In this document: positions 37,320 through 44,515 of the stretch, piece by piece | Layout: each line of letters begins with the position of its first letter | Numbering within the stretch: the first letter of the stretch is position 1 | Assembly (NCBI GenBank): GCA_963837355.1 | Contig: CAWIMY010000007.1 | Location: 1,178,001 to 1,242,000 of the forward strand | DNA from: Aureispira sp963837355 | Lineage (GTDB): Bacteria; Bacteroidota; Bacteroidia; Chitinophagales; Saprospiraceae | Length of the DNA stretch: 64,000 nt | Direction: 5' to 3' | Made by a program: the position numbers and the translations under genes | Notes under the pieces: model-generated | Database searches by the model: none | Seen by the model: the letters and a program-made list of their open reading frames with translations, nothing else | Told to the model about the DNA's origin: nothing

Positions 37320-37904
37320 ATGAACAACACAACTATTTACCAACACTTACAAAAACATTATCACAAATTAACAGCGCGCTTGGCCAAGGCTAAAGCCCGC
37401 AACCGCTCTGTGTCTTTTCAGCAGCAGTTGTTGGGTCGTTTGGAGCGTTGCTCTTTGCAGTTGAAGCACTTGGGTGCTGGTGCGGCTGTAGTGGCGGCTT
37501 TGGGTGTGGCTACACCTGCCATGGCGCAACTGCCGCAGTTTGCTTTTATGGAGCGGACGGGGGCTAGCAATCCTTTTGATACGATTCCTGTACCTCCACA
37601 AGAAGGCCACCTGATTTTTTCAGATATTGATGGCGACGGGATTAATGATATGACGGCAATGGGTGTTTTTAATTTTGGTGGTTACCAATACGAATACTAC
37701 GATAATGCAGGAACAAATGCTAACCCTAGCTATGCTAAAATTTTTGGTCCATCGGGAATATATGCTGGTATAGGGGGAAATACTGCTCCTGCTTTTGTAG
37801 ATTTGGATGGTGATGGAGATGAAGATTTCTTTACATCTAGAGGGAGTGTCATAAGGTATTATGAACGTACACCTACGGGGTCTGCGAATAATGCTTACGT
37901 ATAG
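37320..37904 (+). CDS. FG-GAP T9SS cargo, copy A, N-terminal fragment
   Basis: 194 aa. An unusually long targeting region: about 50 basic, helical residues (MNNTTIYQHLQKHYHKLTAR, then LAKAKARNRS, LLGRLERCSLQLKHL) precede the hydrophobic core AGAAVVAALGVATPAMAQ with cleavage expected near residue 70. Then FG-GAP/VCBS calcium-type loops: IFSDIDGDGINDM and FVDLDGDGDEDFF. Compared with copy B, one base is missing near 37900, creating the stop after NNAYV. Confidence 0.55.
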   Translation: MNNTTIYQHLQKHYHKLTARLAKAKARNRSVSFQQQLLGRLERCSLQLKHLGAGAAVVAALGVATPAMAQLPQFAFMERTGASNPFDTIPVPPQEGHLIFSDIDGDGINDMTAMGVFNFGGYQYEYYDNAGTNANPSYAKIFGPSGIYAGIGGNTAPAFVDLDGDGDEDFFTSRGSVIRYYERTPTGSANNAYV

Positions 37905-37966
37905 AACGAACGGGAACAGCTAATCCTCTAAATGATGCTATCGCTAAAATTAGTGCGATATCTAAT

Positions 37967-38509
37967 ATGGCATCGAAATCTCCAAGCGTCGTAATCTCTT
38001 TCGTCGATATAGACGATGATGGGGATCAAGATTGTTTTCTTGGGCTCAGCCACTACGATAATACGTGGCCTGCGGCACAGAACGGTGATCGCATCTTGTA
38101 CTATAAAAATACAGGTAGCCCAACCGCCCCTGATTTTGTATTACAAACGCCAGCCTTGAATCCATTACAAAGCCTAACGAATGCTATGCCTACAGGAGAG
38201 ACGTTTATCCGCCCCTTCTATTTCTTTGATGGGGATGTCCCAAGAGACGCGAAGTTGGATGTATTGGCCATTACTCAGGCAGGCTATTATTACCACGAGA
38301 ACTTGGGAACAGTGACTGCCCCTTCCTTTAACCTAATCAACGATACACCGATTGATGTAGTGGTTAAGGATCCTACTTATATTGGTAGCAGTACTGATTT
38401 TAGAGGATTTGAGGATGTAGATTTGGATGGCGATTTGGATTTAATCATGTCCAATAACGGCAATCTTCGTTATTACCAAAATGTAGAGTTTACGAATGTA
38501 TCTATCTAA
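37967..38509 (+). CDS. FG-GAP T9SS cargo, copy A, middle fragment
   Basis: 180-aa frame starting at an internal Met. SFVDIDDDGDQDCFLGLSHYDN and FEDVDLDGDLDLIMSNNGNLRYYQN are FG-GAP/VCBS-type metal loops. It has no signal of its own, so it is a piece of the composite gene rather than a separate gene. Confidence 0.45.
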   Translation: MASKSPSVVISFVDIDDDGDQDCFLGLSHYDNTWPAAQNGDRILYYKNTGSPTAPDFVLQTPALNPLQSLTNAMPTGETFIRPFYFFDGDVPRDAKLDVLAITQAGYYYHENLGTVTAPSFNLINDTPIDVVVKDPTYIGSSTDFRGFEDVDLDGDLDLIMSNNGNLRYYQNVEFTNVSI

Positions 38510-38750
38510 ATTAGCGCAAACGGCTCAAGCGATTGAACTGTTTCCGAATCCTACGACAGGGGTAGTGCAGTTAGCGGAAGTGATGACCGGTGTAGTGCAA
38601 CTGTACAATACGCTTGGACAAGTCGTTTATACAACCAACTTACAAGAAGAGCAGATGGTAAATTTATCGACCTTAGAATCAGGCGTCTACTTTTTCTATC
38701 TACAGACCGACGAACAGCAGTACCAACAAACAGTGGTGGTGCAAAAGTAA
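38496..38750 (+). CDS. FG-GAP T9SS cargo, copy A, sorting-domain fragment
   Basis: 84-aa frame holding only the T9SS type A C-terminal domain (ELFPNPTTGVVQLAEV, NTLGQVVYT, LESGVYFFYLQTDEQQY, ending VVVQK). It overlaps the middle fragment by 14 nt because of the 4-nt insertion. Confidence 0.45.
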   Translation: MYLSKLAQTAQAIELFPNPTTGVVQLAEVMTGVVQLYNTLGQVVYTTNLQEEQMVNLSTLESGVYFFYLQTDEQQYQQTVVVQK

Positions 38751-38786
38751 GGCGCTATGACTTGAGGAGGCGACTATTAGAACCTG

Positions 38787-38950
38787 AGTACCGTGTAACA
38801 AAAGAAAGCGGATGTTTTTACAGAGAATTTTTAGGGCGCTTGTAGGCGGAGCGGAGCCTCGTAGCCTTAGCTAAGAAGGCGAGTATCCAACGACCAACCG
38901 TGCAAAAAGGCTCGCTTAAAAATGTCTGATTATTTCTGTTACACGATACT
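38787..38950. mobile_element. MITE-like element 1, copy in unit 1 (164 bp)
   Basis: Terminal inverted repeats AGTACCGTGTAACA and TGTTACACGATACT (one mismatch). CTGAG stands at both edges (38784-38788, 38949-38953) and could be a target duplication. No coding capacity. A second copy sits in the same place in unit 2 (42496-42659), so insertion came before the duplication. No transposase is in the window. Confidence 0.55.
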
Positions 38951-39049
38951 GAGTCTTAGTGTTGGATGATTTTGCGATTTACGGTAGGCAAAAAATCAAG
39001 GAGTTACTAGGCTTTTTTAATTGAATAGAATTATAGAGTAATCAGAGAA

Positions 39050-39086
39050 GGTGTTGATAGTGCAAAGGCTATCAACGCCTTTTTTC
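39050..39086 (+). terminator. Terminator downstream of FG-GAP copy A
   Basis: GGTGTTGATAG / CTATCAACGCC arms around TGCAAAGG, then TTTTTT. In unit 2 the second half is deleted (near 43155). Confidence 0.75.
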
Positions 39087-39124
39087 ATTGAAGAAGGGGG
39101 ACTGCTTTTTGACAATCCACTAGG

Positions 39125-39147
39125 GGAGTCGTCATAAGACTAAAATT
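39125..39147. repeat. Array boundary motif, copy 3 (unit 1/unit 2 junction)
   Basis: Same 23 nt as at 33838 and the same GGGAATAAAAGTATAATAAA continuation. The large-gene start (ATG at 39135) is present, but its frame reads into unit 1 sequence and stops after about 16 codons: a truncated gene start. Confidence 0.8.
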
Positions 39148-39170
39148 TGGGAATAAAAGTATAATAAAAA

Positions 39171-39200
39171 CGTCCGCTCTCGGTAGGGCAAGAGCGGACG
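39171..39200 (-). terminator. Terminator of large array gene B
   Basis: Perfect 10-bp stem CGTCCGCTCT / AGAGCGGACG with TTTTTATTATAC following on the minus strand, 46 nt past the stop at 39247. Confidence 0.8.
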
Positions 39201-39246
39201 TAGGAATAAGTTATTTTTGTTTTGTAGACAAACGAGGCTCTCTAAA

Positions 39247-41034
39247 TTAGTCCTTGTTCATCACCATAATTTTGTATTTATCCCCTCCGACATATTTGAC
39301 CTCTAAGTCATGACGAATATTGGTGTCTCTGGCTTCATCCCACGTCACCGAACCACCACGCCCATTAAGAACGCTTACTTGTTGAGCATTGCCCAACCGC
39401 TTCTCCCGTAAAGAATGCACTTCGGCATAAAACTCAATGTCGTAGGTTTGACTGCCATAAGTACTCAGCATCTTATCCTTGCGGTAAGCTAAGAGTCCTG
39501 AAGAGTGCATACGAATATTAGCAGGCCATTTCTCCTTGGGATAGTACTCCACTTTTACGGGAAAGCCCAAAATCTCGATGTCAACATTCACCTTATCTAC
39601 CTCCCCTTTCTTGTCCCCTATTAAGTCTACACTCACACCTGTTTGAAGAAAGTCGGTATTAATTCCTTTCTTCCCAAGCTTTGTACTAAGCTCACTCAAT
39701 ACATCCGCATCTAAAGTCATTACATTAAACTTTCCTGCTCCTCCTTTTTCTACTACACGCTGCCCTGAGGTATCTCGAACATTCAAATGAAAGGTTACTC
39801 CTGTCGTAGCCGTAAAGATGTTCTCGTTAACCAAGTACTTGGTCGTATGGCGCTGCACCATCAAACTGGACTTATCAATCTCATAGCCCGCACTATCTGG
39901 TATTTTAATACGATAGTCTTCTTTCTTGGCACTGGGCAAGGCGTGTTGCCATAATTGGCCTTGATGATTTTTTGCTTGTTGATAAACCAATGGCATTTCT
40001 AGGTAAAAGTGAAACCCTTGTTTATCATTGGTGCGTTTCGCGATAAAAGCAGCCAATAAAGGATTGGTTTGTGTTGGAGCCGCTAGTTTTTGTGCATAGT
40101 AACGGGAGTCCAACAAGGCATTCACAAAACTCTCTTTAGAAGGCAATTTATTGATGAAACTCGTACTCGCTTCGTCGATGCTACTTTGTGTGGTTCCTGC
40201 AATGTAATTGTCCCAAAGGTTTTTTACAAACGCATCCGTCTGTATGCTGTTCACCCCATCCTGCCACGTCTGTGTCAAGGCATCAAAACTAATTCTTTGC
40301 TGCTCGGGCAACGCTTTTTCTAGCTGCTTCAATAGATCCAAGCCAGGCGTAGCGCCTTGTAAGGAATAGCTTAATTTGCTTTCCAGTTCTTTTTGTAACT
40401 TCTTTTTGTCTAAGGTAAAATCTCTGCCTTTTAATTGATTTTCACACAAAGCCACTACATGGGCAATGTCGGTGCTCCAACTGCGATAGCGCGCTACAAA
40501 TCCCTCATAGGCCAACGCCTCATCATCAATAGAGGCCACTAGCCACGCTCTAAGTCCAAGAGGCATAATAGCTTCTCCACTCGCCACCGCTCCTTGTAAA
40601 AAACTAGGATTAATGGTCGCATTATAATGCTGCACCAGTAACTCCTCTGCCAGCTTACTCGCGCGGTCATAAGAAACAGCGCCACTCTCTTTTTTGATCG
40701 CTTCTTCTATGGCAATCCCTAGCCCATTCCAGAACTCCTTGGCATATAAAGGACTCGACAAATTATCTGTCCGCTCTTGGCTTAACAACGCTTTATTAAT
40801 GGATCGTCCTGTTGTCGTACTATCCATCTCCCGCACCTCTTTGGCCGTCGCATTCAACCACTCCTTGTACTCCTTCTCTATTTGCTCCAACTTCTTTTCA
40901 TTCTTCTCTGCCGCTTCCTCCCGCGCCGATGGCAAATTCGGATCCTCCGCCGAACTGCTCGCCGCAATGGCCGTTAGGAAGTATTGCTCTTTCGGCATCT
41001 CTTCATCTTTGAAACGATTCCATCGTGCTCTCAT
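39247..41034 (-). CDS. Large array protein B, main body (595 aa), diverged paralogue of A
   Basis: Opens MRARWNRFKDEEMPKEQYFL. The first 10 residues come from a shifted frame: in copy A the same place reads STMESFRDEAMPKEQYFL, so one base was added near 41010. Helical first part with anchors shared with A (YKEWLNATAKEV, LYAKEFWNGLG, VALCENQLKGRDFTLDKKKL, FINKLPSKESFVNALLDSRYYAQK) and a beta-rich second part (IEILGFPVKVEYY, SQTYDIEFYAEVHSL). Only scattered positions agree with A apart from one 92-bp block at 40907-40998 that is identical. Unknown family and function; export depends on joining to the upstream signal-peptide fragment. Confidence 0.6.
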   Translation of the reverse strand: MRARWNRFKDEEMPKEQYFLTAIAASSSAEDPNLPSAREEAAEKNEKKLEQIEKEYKEWLNATAKEVREMDSTTTGRSINKALLSQERTDNLSSPLYAKEFWNGLGIAIEEAIKKESGAVSYDRASKLAEELLVQHYNATINPSFLQGAVASGEAIMPLGLRAWLVASIDDEALAYEGFVARYRSWSTDIAHVVALCENQLKGRDFTLDKKKLQKELESKLSYSLQGATPGLDLLKQLEKALPEQQRISFDALTQTWQDGVNSIQTDAFVKNLWDNYIAGTTQSSIDEASTSFINKLPSKESFVNALLDSRYYAQKLAAPTQTNPLLAAFIAKRTNDKQGFHFYLEMPLVYQQAKNHQGQLWQHALPSAKKEDYRIKIPDSAGYEIDKSSLMVQRHTTKYLVNENIFTATTGVTFHLNVRDTSGQRVVEKGGAGKFNVMTLDADVLSELSTKLGKKGINTDFLQTGVSVDLIGDKKGEVDKVNVDIEILGFPVKVEYYPKEKWPANIRMHSSGLLAYRKDKMLSTYGSQTYDIEFYAEVHSLREKRLGNAQQVSVLNGRGGSVTWDEARDTNIRHDLEVKYVGGDKYKIMVMNKD

Positions 41035-41284
41035 ATTTCTTGTAAGCTTCTTCGGTTGGCTTTGTATAGTGCAGCTCCAATGCTGTTAAATCATTGGTAA
41101 TTTGCCAAACAGAACCTGTGTTGCTTAAAAATGCCTCAAATAGTTCTTCTCCTGTTACTCGTTCGGGTAGATTATTTAACAAACTTTCCCATTCTTCATA
41201 TATAGCGCTACTATTGGTAAGGTACTTTGCGTTCCCCTAATTTGTCGCTAAACTGCTTTATGGTCAATTGTACTGTGGCATACT

Positions 41285-41704
41285 CTACTTACTTCTTCTC
41301 AAAAAATTCTTCCATATCTGTCTGCCACTCGTACCACAGCATTCTAAACGAGTGTTACAATCTATATCCTCCTGCTCCACAGGTGGAGTCGTGGGCGCGG
41401 CTACGACAGACGGCGCAGCAGGGGTTTTACCTGACACAACCGCCAAGGCATTCTTATAGTGCGTTCGTATCAGTACCACATCTTCCTCCATCCTGTCCTG
41501 TATATACTTGGGAATGTGCTCCTTGTACTTAACGCCCGCTTCATCGCAGGCTGCTTTATAGGACAATAAAGCTTCTCGTAACTCTATAATCCCTTCTGCT
41601 TGTTCTTGTGTTAATTCCATTGATAAGGTGTTTTTGACAGTGTTCCACTGCCCTTGGGTAAATAAAATAAATAGGGTAATTAAACCGATTAGGTGAGTCG
41701 TCAT
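41285..41704 (-). CDS. N-terminal fragment of large array gene B with signal peptide
   Basis: 139 aa. Identical in protein sequence to copy A up to PPVEQEDID except Ala/Leu at one site (KNAVAVV versus KNALAVV); the final 24 residues (CNTRLECC...) are out of frame. Same hydrophobic N-terminus, same 25-nt spacing from the 90-aa gene. Confidence 0.5.
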   Translation of the reverse strand: MTTHLIGLITLFILFTQGQWNTVKNTLSMELTQEQAEGIIELREALLSYKAACDEAGVKYKEHIPKYIQDRMEEDVVLIRTHYKNALAVVSGKTPAAPSVVAAPTTPPVEQEDIDCNTRLECCGTSGRQIWKNFLRRSK

Positions 41705-41717
41705 AAGACTAAAATTT
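41695..41717. repeat. Array boundary motif, copy 4 (start of large gene B)
   Basis: Same 23 nt as at 36343, with the same CAGCATTAAGAATTAG context leading to the 90-aa gene. Confidence 0.8.
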
Positions 41718-41729
41718 CAGCATTAAGAA

Positions 41730-42002
41730 TTAGGTTAGAAGCGCCTCTTTAAATAACGCTCCCACACGATCAGAAATTTCTTTATAGCTTAACCCTTTTT
41801 GTTGTACGGCTATTAGTGTAGGTTCTTCGGGCACCGCCTTCTCCGCAAATTCTTGCGCCCCATACGCCACCAAGGCGTTGAGTTGTTGGTACTTCGCCTG
41901 TTGGCTCTGCTGCTGTTCTTCGGATAGACTAGCATAATCAGCCAACCATGTTTGAGCTTTGTTGACCAGCTGCTCTAGCTGCTTTTGAAGGGTGTTCTTC
42001 AT
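41730..42002 (-). CDS. Small coiled-coil protein, array copy B (90 aa)
   Basis: Start at 42002, same reasoning as for copy A. One residue differs (Asn for Lys in NKAQTW). The upstream 300 nt are also nearly identical to copy A, so both copies should share the same promoter, which I could not place. Kept intact while neighbouring genes have broken frames, which hints that this small gene is still under selection or was copied very recently. Confidence 0.6.
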   Translation of the reverse strand: MKNTLQKQLEQLVNKAQTWLADYASLSEEQQQSQQAKYQQLNALVAYGAQEFAEKAVPEEPTLIAVQQKGLSYKEISDRVGALFKEALLT

Positions 42003-42309
42003 CTTAATTTGATCGTTTAAATTAGGAAATAGCGTTCCAAACACAGAACGCCCTATCCCTTTATGTATTAAAAGTCGTTTTTGTTACCGCTGAGCCAAAT
42101 TATTTTTTAAAAACAGGCAAAAAAAATCCTTTTGCTATTTTCTATACCTATCTTATATTGATAGGATCGGGTCAATAAAGCTAGTGAATTGAATTTGATT
42201 ACTCAAAAATTGTAGGGTTAATTCTTTAAAATTGCCCTTTTGTAGCTTTTTATAGGGTTTTGTACTTAAAATTGTTGTTTTCTTTTAAAGAAGGAAAACA
42301 ATTGTTAGG

Positions 42310-42459
42310 CAACTGTACAATACGCTTGAACAAGTCGTGTATACAACCAACTTACAAGAAGAGCAGACGGTAAATTTATCGACCTTAGAATCAGGCGTCT
42401 ACTTTTTCTATCTACAGACCGACGAACAGCAGTACCAACAAACGGTGGTGCAAAAATAA
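42310..42459 (+). pseudogene. Orphan T9SS sorting-domain tail of a deleted FG-GAP gene
   Basis: 50 codons reading QLYNTLEQVVYTTNLQEEQT and on to QQYQQTVVQK plus stop, matching the last part of both FG-GAP copies (38603-38750, 44969-45121) with small differences (LEQ for LGQ, one Val codon missing). It has no start and follows directly on the leader sequence CAATTGTTAGG, so it marks a deletion junction at about 42309. Confidence 0.8.
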
Positions 42460-42495
42460 GGCGCTATGACTTGAGGAGGCGATTATTAGAACCTG

Positions 42496-42659
42496 AGTAC
42501 CGTGTAATAAAAGAAAGCAGATGTTTTTACAGAGAATTTTTAGGGCGCTTGTAGGCGGAGCGGAGCCTCGTAGCCTTAGCTACGAAGGCGAGTATCCAAC
42601 GACCAACCGTGCAAAAAGGCTCGCTTAAAAATGTCTGATTATTTCTGTTACACGGTACT
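42496..42659. mobile_element. MITE-like element 1, copy in unit 2 (164 bp)
   Basis: Ends AGTACCGTGTAA and TTACACGGTACT; otherwise as the 38787-38950 copy with a handful of substitutions. It is followed after one T by element 2. Confidence 0.55.
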
Positions 42660-42660
42660 T

Positions 42661-43031
42661 AGTACAGTGTAACAGAAATAAAGAGATATACTGATAAGTA
42701 AAGTAACAGCTAGGAAGACTTTCAAGAGCAAAGAAAACAGTGGGCATATGAATGTGCTGGATAAGTAAGCTGTTTCACGGCGAGCCGCTATTTTTAGCTT
42801 TTTGCTAAAAATAAAATGGCTCTTGTTTGAGCCAAAGGCGAGTTTGGGAGGTTTAGGCGAGTAGGGGGACTGCTTACCCAGCACATTCATCCAGCCCTAG
42901 CCTTTTTTAGCTCCCTTCGGTCGTGAGCGCGGTGCTTAAGTTTGTTTCTTTTTTTCGGTAATGGAAAAAAAGAAAAGACAAGCTGCCACTACCTACGATT
43001 ATAACTACTAAAACTTCTGTTACACGGTACT
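42661..43031. mobile_element. MITE-like element 2 (about 370 bp) with internal hairpin
   Basis: Bounded by AGTACAGTGTAACAGAA and TTCTGTTACACGGTACT, the same terminal repeats as element 1, so it is probably of the same family. It is absent from unit 1, where the flanks are continuous, so it arrived after duplication or was lost. Inside are long inverted arms, GAATGTGCTGG...AAGTAAGC at 42750-42770 and GCTTACCCAGCACATTC at 42872-42888. An 80-codon frame across it looks like chance. Confidence 0.55.
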
Positions 43032-43190
43032 AAGTCTTAGTGTTGGATGATTTTGCGATTTGCGGTAGGCAAAAAATCAAGGAGTTACTAGGCTTTTTTA
43101 ATTGAACAGAATTATAGAGTAATCAGAGAAGGTGTTGATAGTGCAAAGGCTATCAATTTTTGACAATCCACTAGGGGCGTAGAGGGCAGA

Positions 43191-43691
43191 ATACTAAACG
43201 ATCCCACAAATCTAACCCAAAATCCTAGTAGGTTTACCTATGTTTCTACGCAAGAAAGTAGGGGAAATAGAAAAAAAATACTATCTTAGTTCAGAAAAAA
43301 TTAAAAATGCAAGCGGAATGGTAAACACTTTTTAGAACCGTACAACGGATCGCCTGTGAATCTGAGGTTTTCTGTAACTTGTACGAATAAAAGAAAGCGC
43401 ACTACTAACAATAAAAACGAACCTACACCCAACTAAATAAACACATCGCGCAGACAGTTCCCAAAGCTGTCTGCGCATTTTTTAAAAACCCATTACAAAT
43501 ACTAAAAATAAAATTATTTTCAAATAGGGTGACCTTTGCCTAGTTCAATCCATAACAGGAGTGGGACGTTAGAAAACATACACCATCGCAAGGGCACTTA
43601 TCTCCAATAAATTACATCAAAAAGTAGGGGAGGGCTGTGCGCCAATGACCTACTGTTTTATAAATCCATTTTTACGCATAATCTAATTACT
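43191..43691. other. Non-coding stretch before FG-GAP copy B
   Basis: About 500 nt not shared with the array units. No open frame of note. It contains a strong rightward terminator (43448-43483) with no obvious gene before it, so it may be the 3' end of a lost gene. GACCTTTG near 43531 is a near match to a -7 box for the gene at 43692. Confidence 0.5.
43448..43483 (+). terminator. Strong terminator without an intact upstream gene
   Basis: Perfect 10-bp stem GCGCAGACAG / CTGTCTGCGC with ATTTTTT after it. It suggests a deleted rightward gene upstream. Confidence 0.75.
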
Positions 43692-44237
43692 ATGAACAAC
43701 ACAACTATTTACCAACACTTACAAAAACATTATCACAAATTAACAGCGCGCTTGGCCAAGGCTAAAGCCCGCAACCGCTCTGTGTCTTTTCAGCAGCAGT
43801 TGTTGGGTCGTTTGGAGCGTTGCTCCTTGCAGTTGAAGCACTTGGGTGCTGGTGCGGCTGTAGTGGCGGCTTTGGGTGTGGCTACACCTGCCATGGCGCA
43901 ACTGCCGCAGTTTACTTTTACGGAGCGGACGGGGGCTAGCAATCCTTTTGATACGATTCCTGTGCCTCCACAAGAAGGCCACCTGATTTTTTCAGATATT
44001 GATGGCGACGGGATTAATGATATGACGGCAATGGGTGTTTTTAATTTTGGTGGTTACCAATACGAATACTACGATAATGCAGGAACAAATGCTAACCCTA
44101 GTTATGCTAAAATTTTTGGTCCATCGGGAATATATGCTGGTATAGGGGGAAGTACTGCTCCTGCTTTTGTAGATTTGGATGGTGATGGAGATGAAGATTT
44201 CTTTACATCTAGTAGGGAGTGTTATAACGTATTATGA
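43692..44237 (+). CDS. FG-GAP T9SS cargo, copy B, N-terminal fragment
   Basis: 181 aa with the same extended signal region as copy A. Nearly identical to copy A to LDGDGDEDFFTS, where one extra base (near 44212) sends it to SRECYNVL and a stop. Confidence 0.55.
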   Translation: MNNTTIYQHLQKHYHKLTARLAKAKARNRSVSFQQQLLGRLERCSLQLKHLGAGAAVVAALGVATPAMAQLPQFTFTERTGASNPFDTIPVPPQEGHLIFSDIDGDGINDMTAMGVFNFGGYQYEYYDNAGTNANPSYAKIFGPSGIYAGIGGSTAPAFVDLDGDGDEDFFTSSRECYNVL

Positions 44238-44515
44238 ACGTACACCTACGGGGTCCGCTAATAATGCTTATGTGATAGAACGAACGGGGACAGCTAATCC
44301 TCTAAATGATGCTAGTACTAAAATTAGTGCTATAGCTAATATGGCATCGAAGATCTCCAAGCGTCGTAATCTCTTTCGTCGATATAGACGATGATGGGGA
44401 TCAAGATTGTTTTCTTGGGCTGAGTCACTACGACAATACGTGGCCTGCGGCACAGAACGGCGATCGCATCCTGTACTATGAAAATACAGGTAGCCCAACC
44501 TCCCCTGATTTTGTA

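Larger units (their letters stand above)
37320..38750 (+). pseudogene. Composite FG-GAP/VCBS T9SS cargo gene, copy A (frameshifted)
   Basis: With two corrections the gene encodes 475 aa: extended signal, DxDxDG loops (IDGDG, LDGDGDED, IDDDGDQD, LDGDLD) spaced as in FG-GAP/VCBS propeller proteins, and a type A sorting domain (IELFPNPTTGVVQL ... SGVYFFYLQTD). The changes are a 1-nt loss near 37900 and a 4-nt gain (GTAT at 38498-38501), seen against copy B, which is intact at both spots but broken elsewhere. Such proteins are normally surface or secreted binding proteins. Whether any product is made is unclear. Confidence 0.7.
33839..39126. repeat. Tandem array unit 1 (about 5.29 kb)
   Basis: From the boundary motif at 33838 to the next identical boundary at 39125. 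Contents: terminator, large exported-protein gene and 90-aa gene (both leftward), shared leader of about 700 nt, FG-GAP cargo gene (rightward), MITE-like element and terminator. Unit 2 (39127 to about 43190) has the same order, but its FG-GAP gene is reduced to the tail. The 36012-36960 segment matches 41364-42310 with only a few differences. Confidence 0.75.
39247..41704 (-). pseudogene. Composite large array gene B (ancestral length about 800 aa, frameshifted)
   Basis: Joining frames gives: signal-peptide start at 41704, coiled coil and PPVEQEDID linker; then FRMLWYEWQTDMEEFFEKK; then VEYATVQLTIKQFSDKLGERKVP; then LTNSSAIYEEWESLLNNLPERVTGEELFEAFLSNTGSVWQ and on to EEAYKKYESTMESF; then the body DEEMPKEQYFL. 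Each step is in another frame (breaks near 41345, 41275, 41225 and 41010). The order matches copy A, but none of the breaks coincides exactly. It shares its first 340 nt almost perfectly with copy A and then diverges. Confidence 0.65.
39127..43190. repeat. Tandem array unit 2 (about 4.06 kb)
   Basis: Same order as unit 1: terminator, large gene B, 90-aa gene B, then at 42309 a jump into the tail of an FG-GAP gene (42310-42459) followed by the shared 3' region with MITE copies, ending near 43190, where similarity to unit 1 stops. About 1.3 kb of FG-GAP gene and leader is missing, and a second MITE-like element is added. Confidence 0.7.

Noticed and set aside
33939..42002. Diversity-generating retroelement behind the variable genes
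   Set aside because: No reverse transcriptase gene and no template/variable repeat pair with adenine-specific changes; differences involve indels and all bases.
42648..42890. 80-codon leftward frame in MITE-like element 2
   Set aside because: It spans the inverted-repeat end and internal hairpin arm and has no counterpart elsewhere; it looks like a chance frame.
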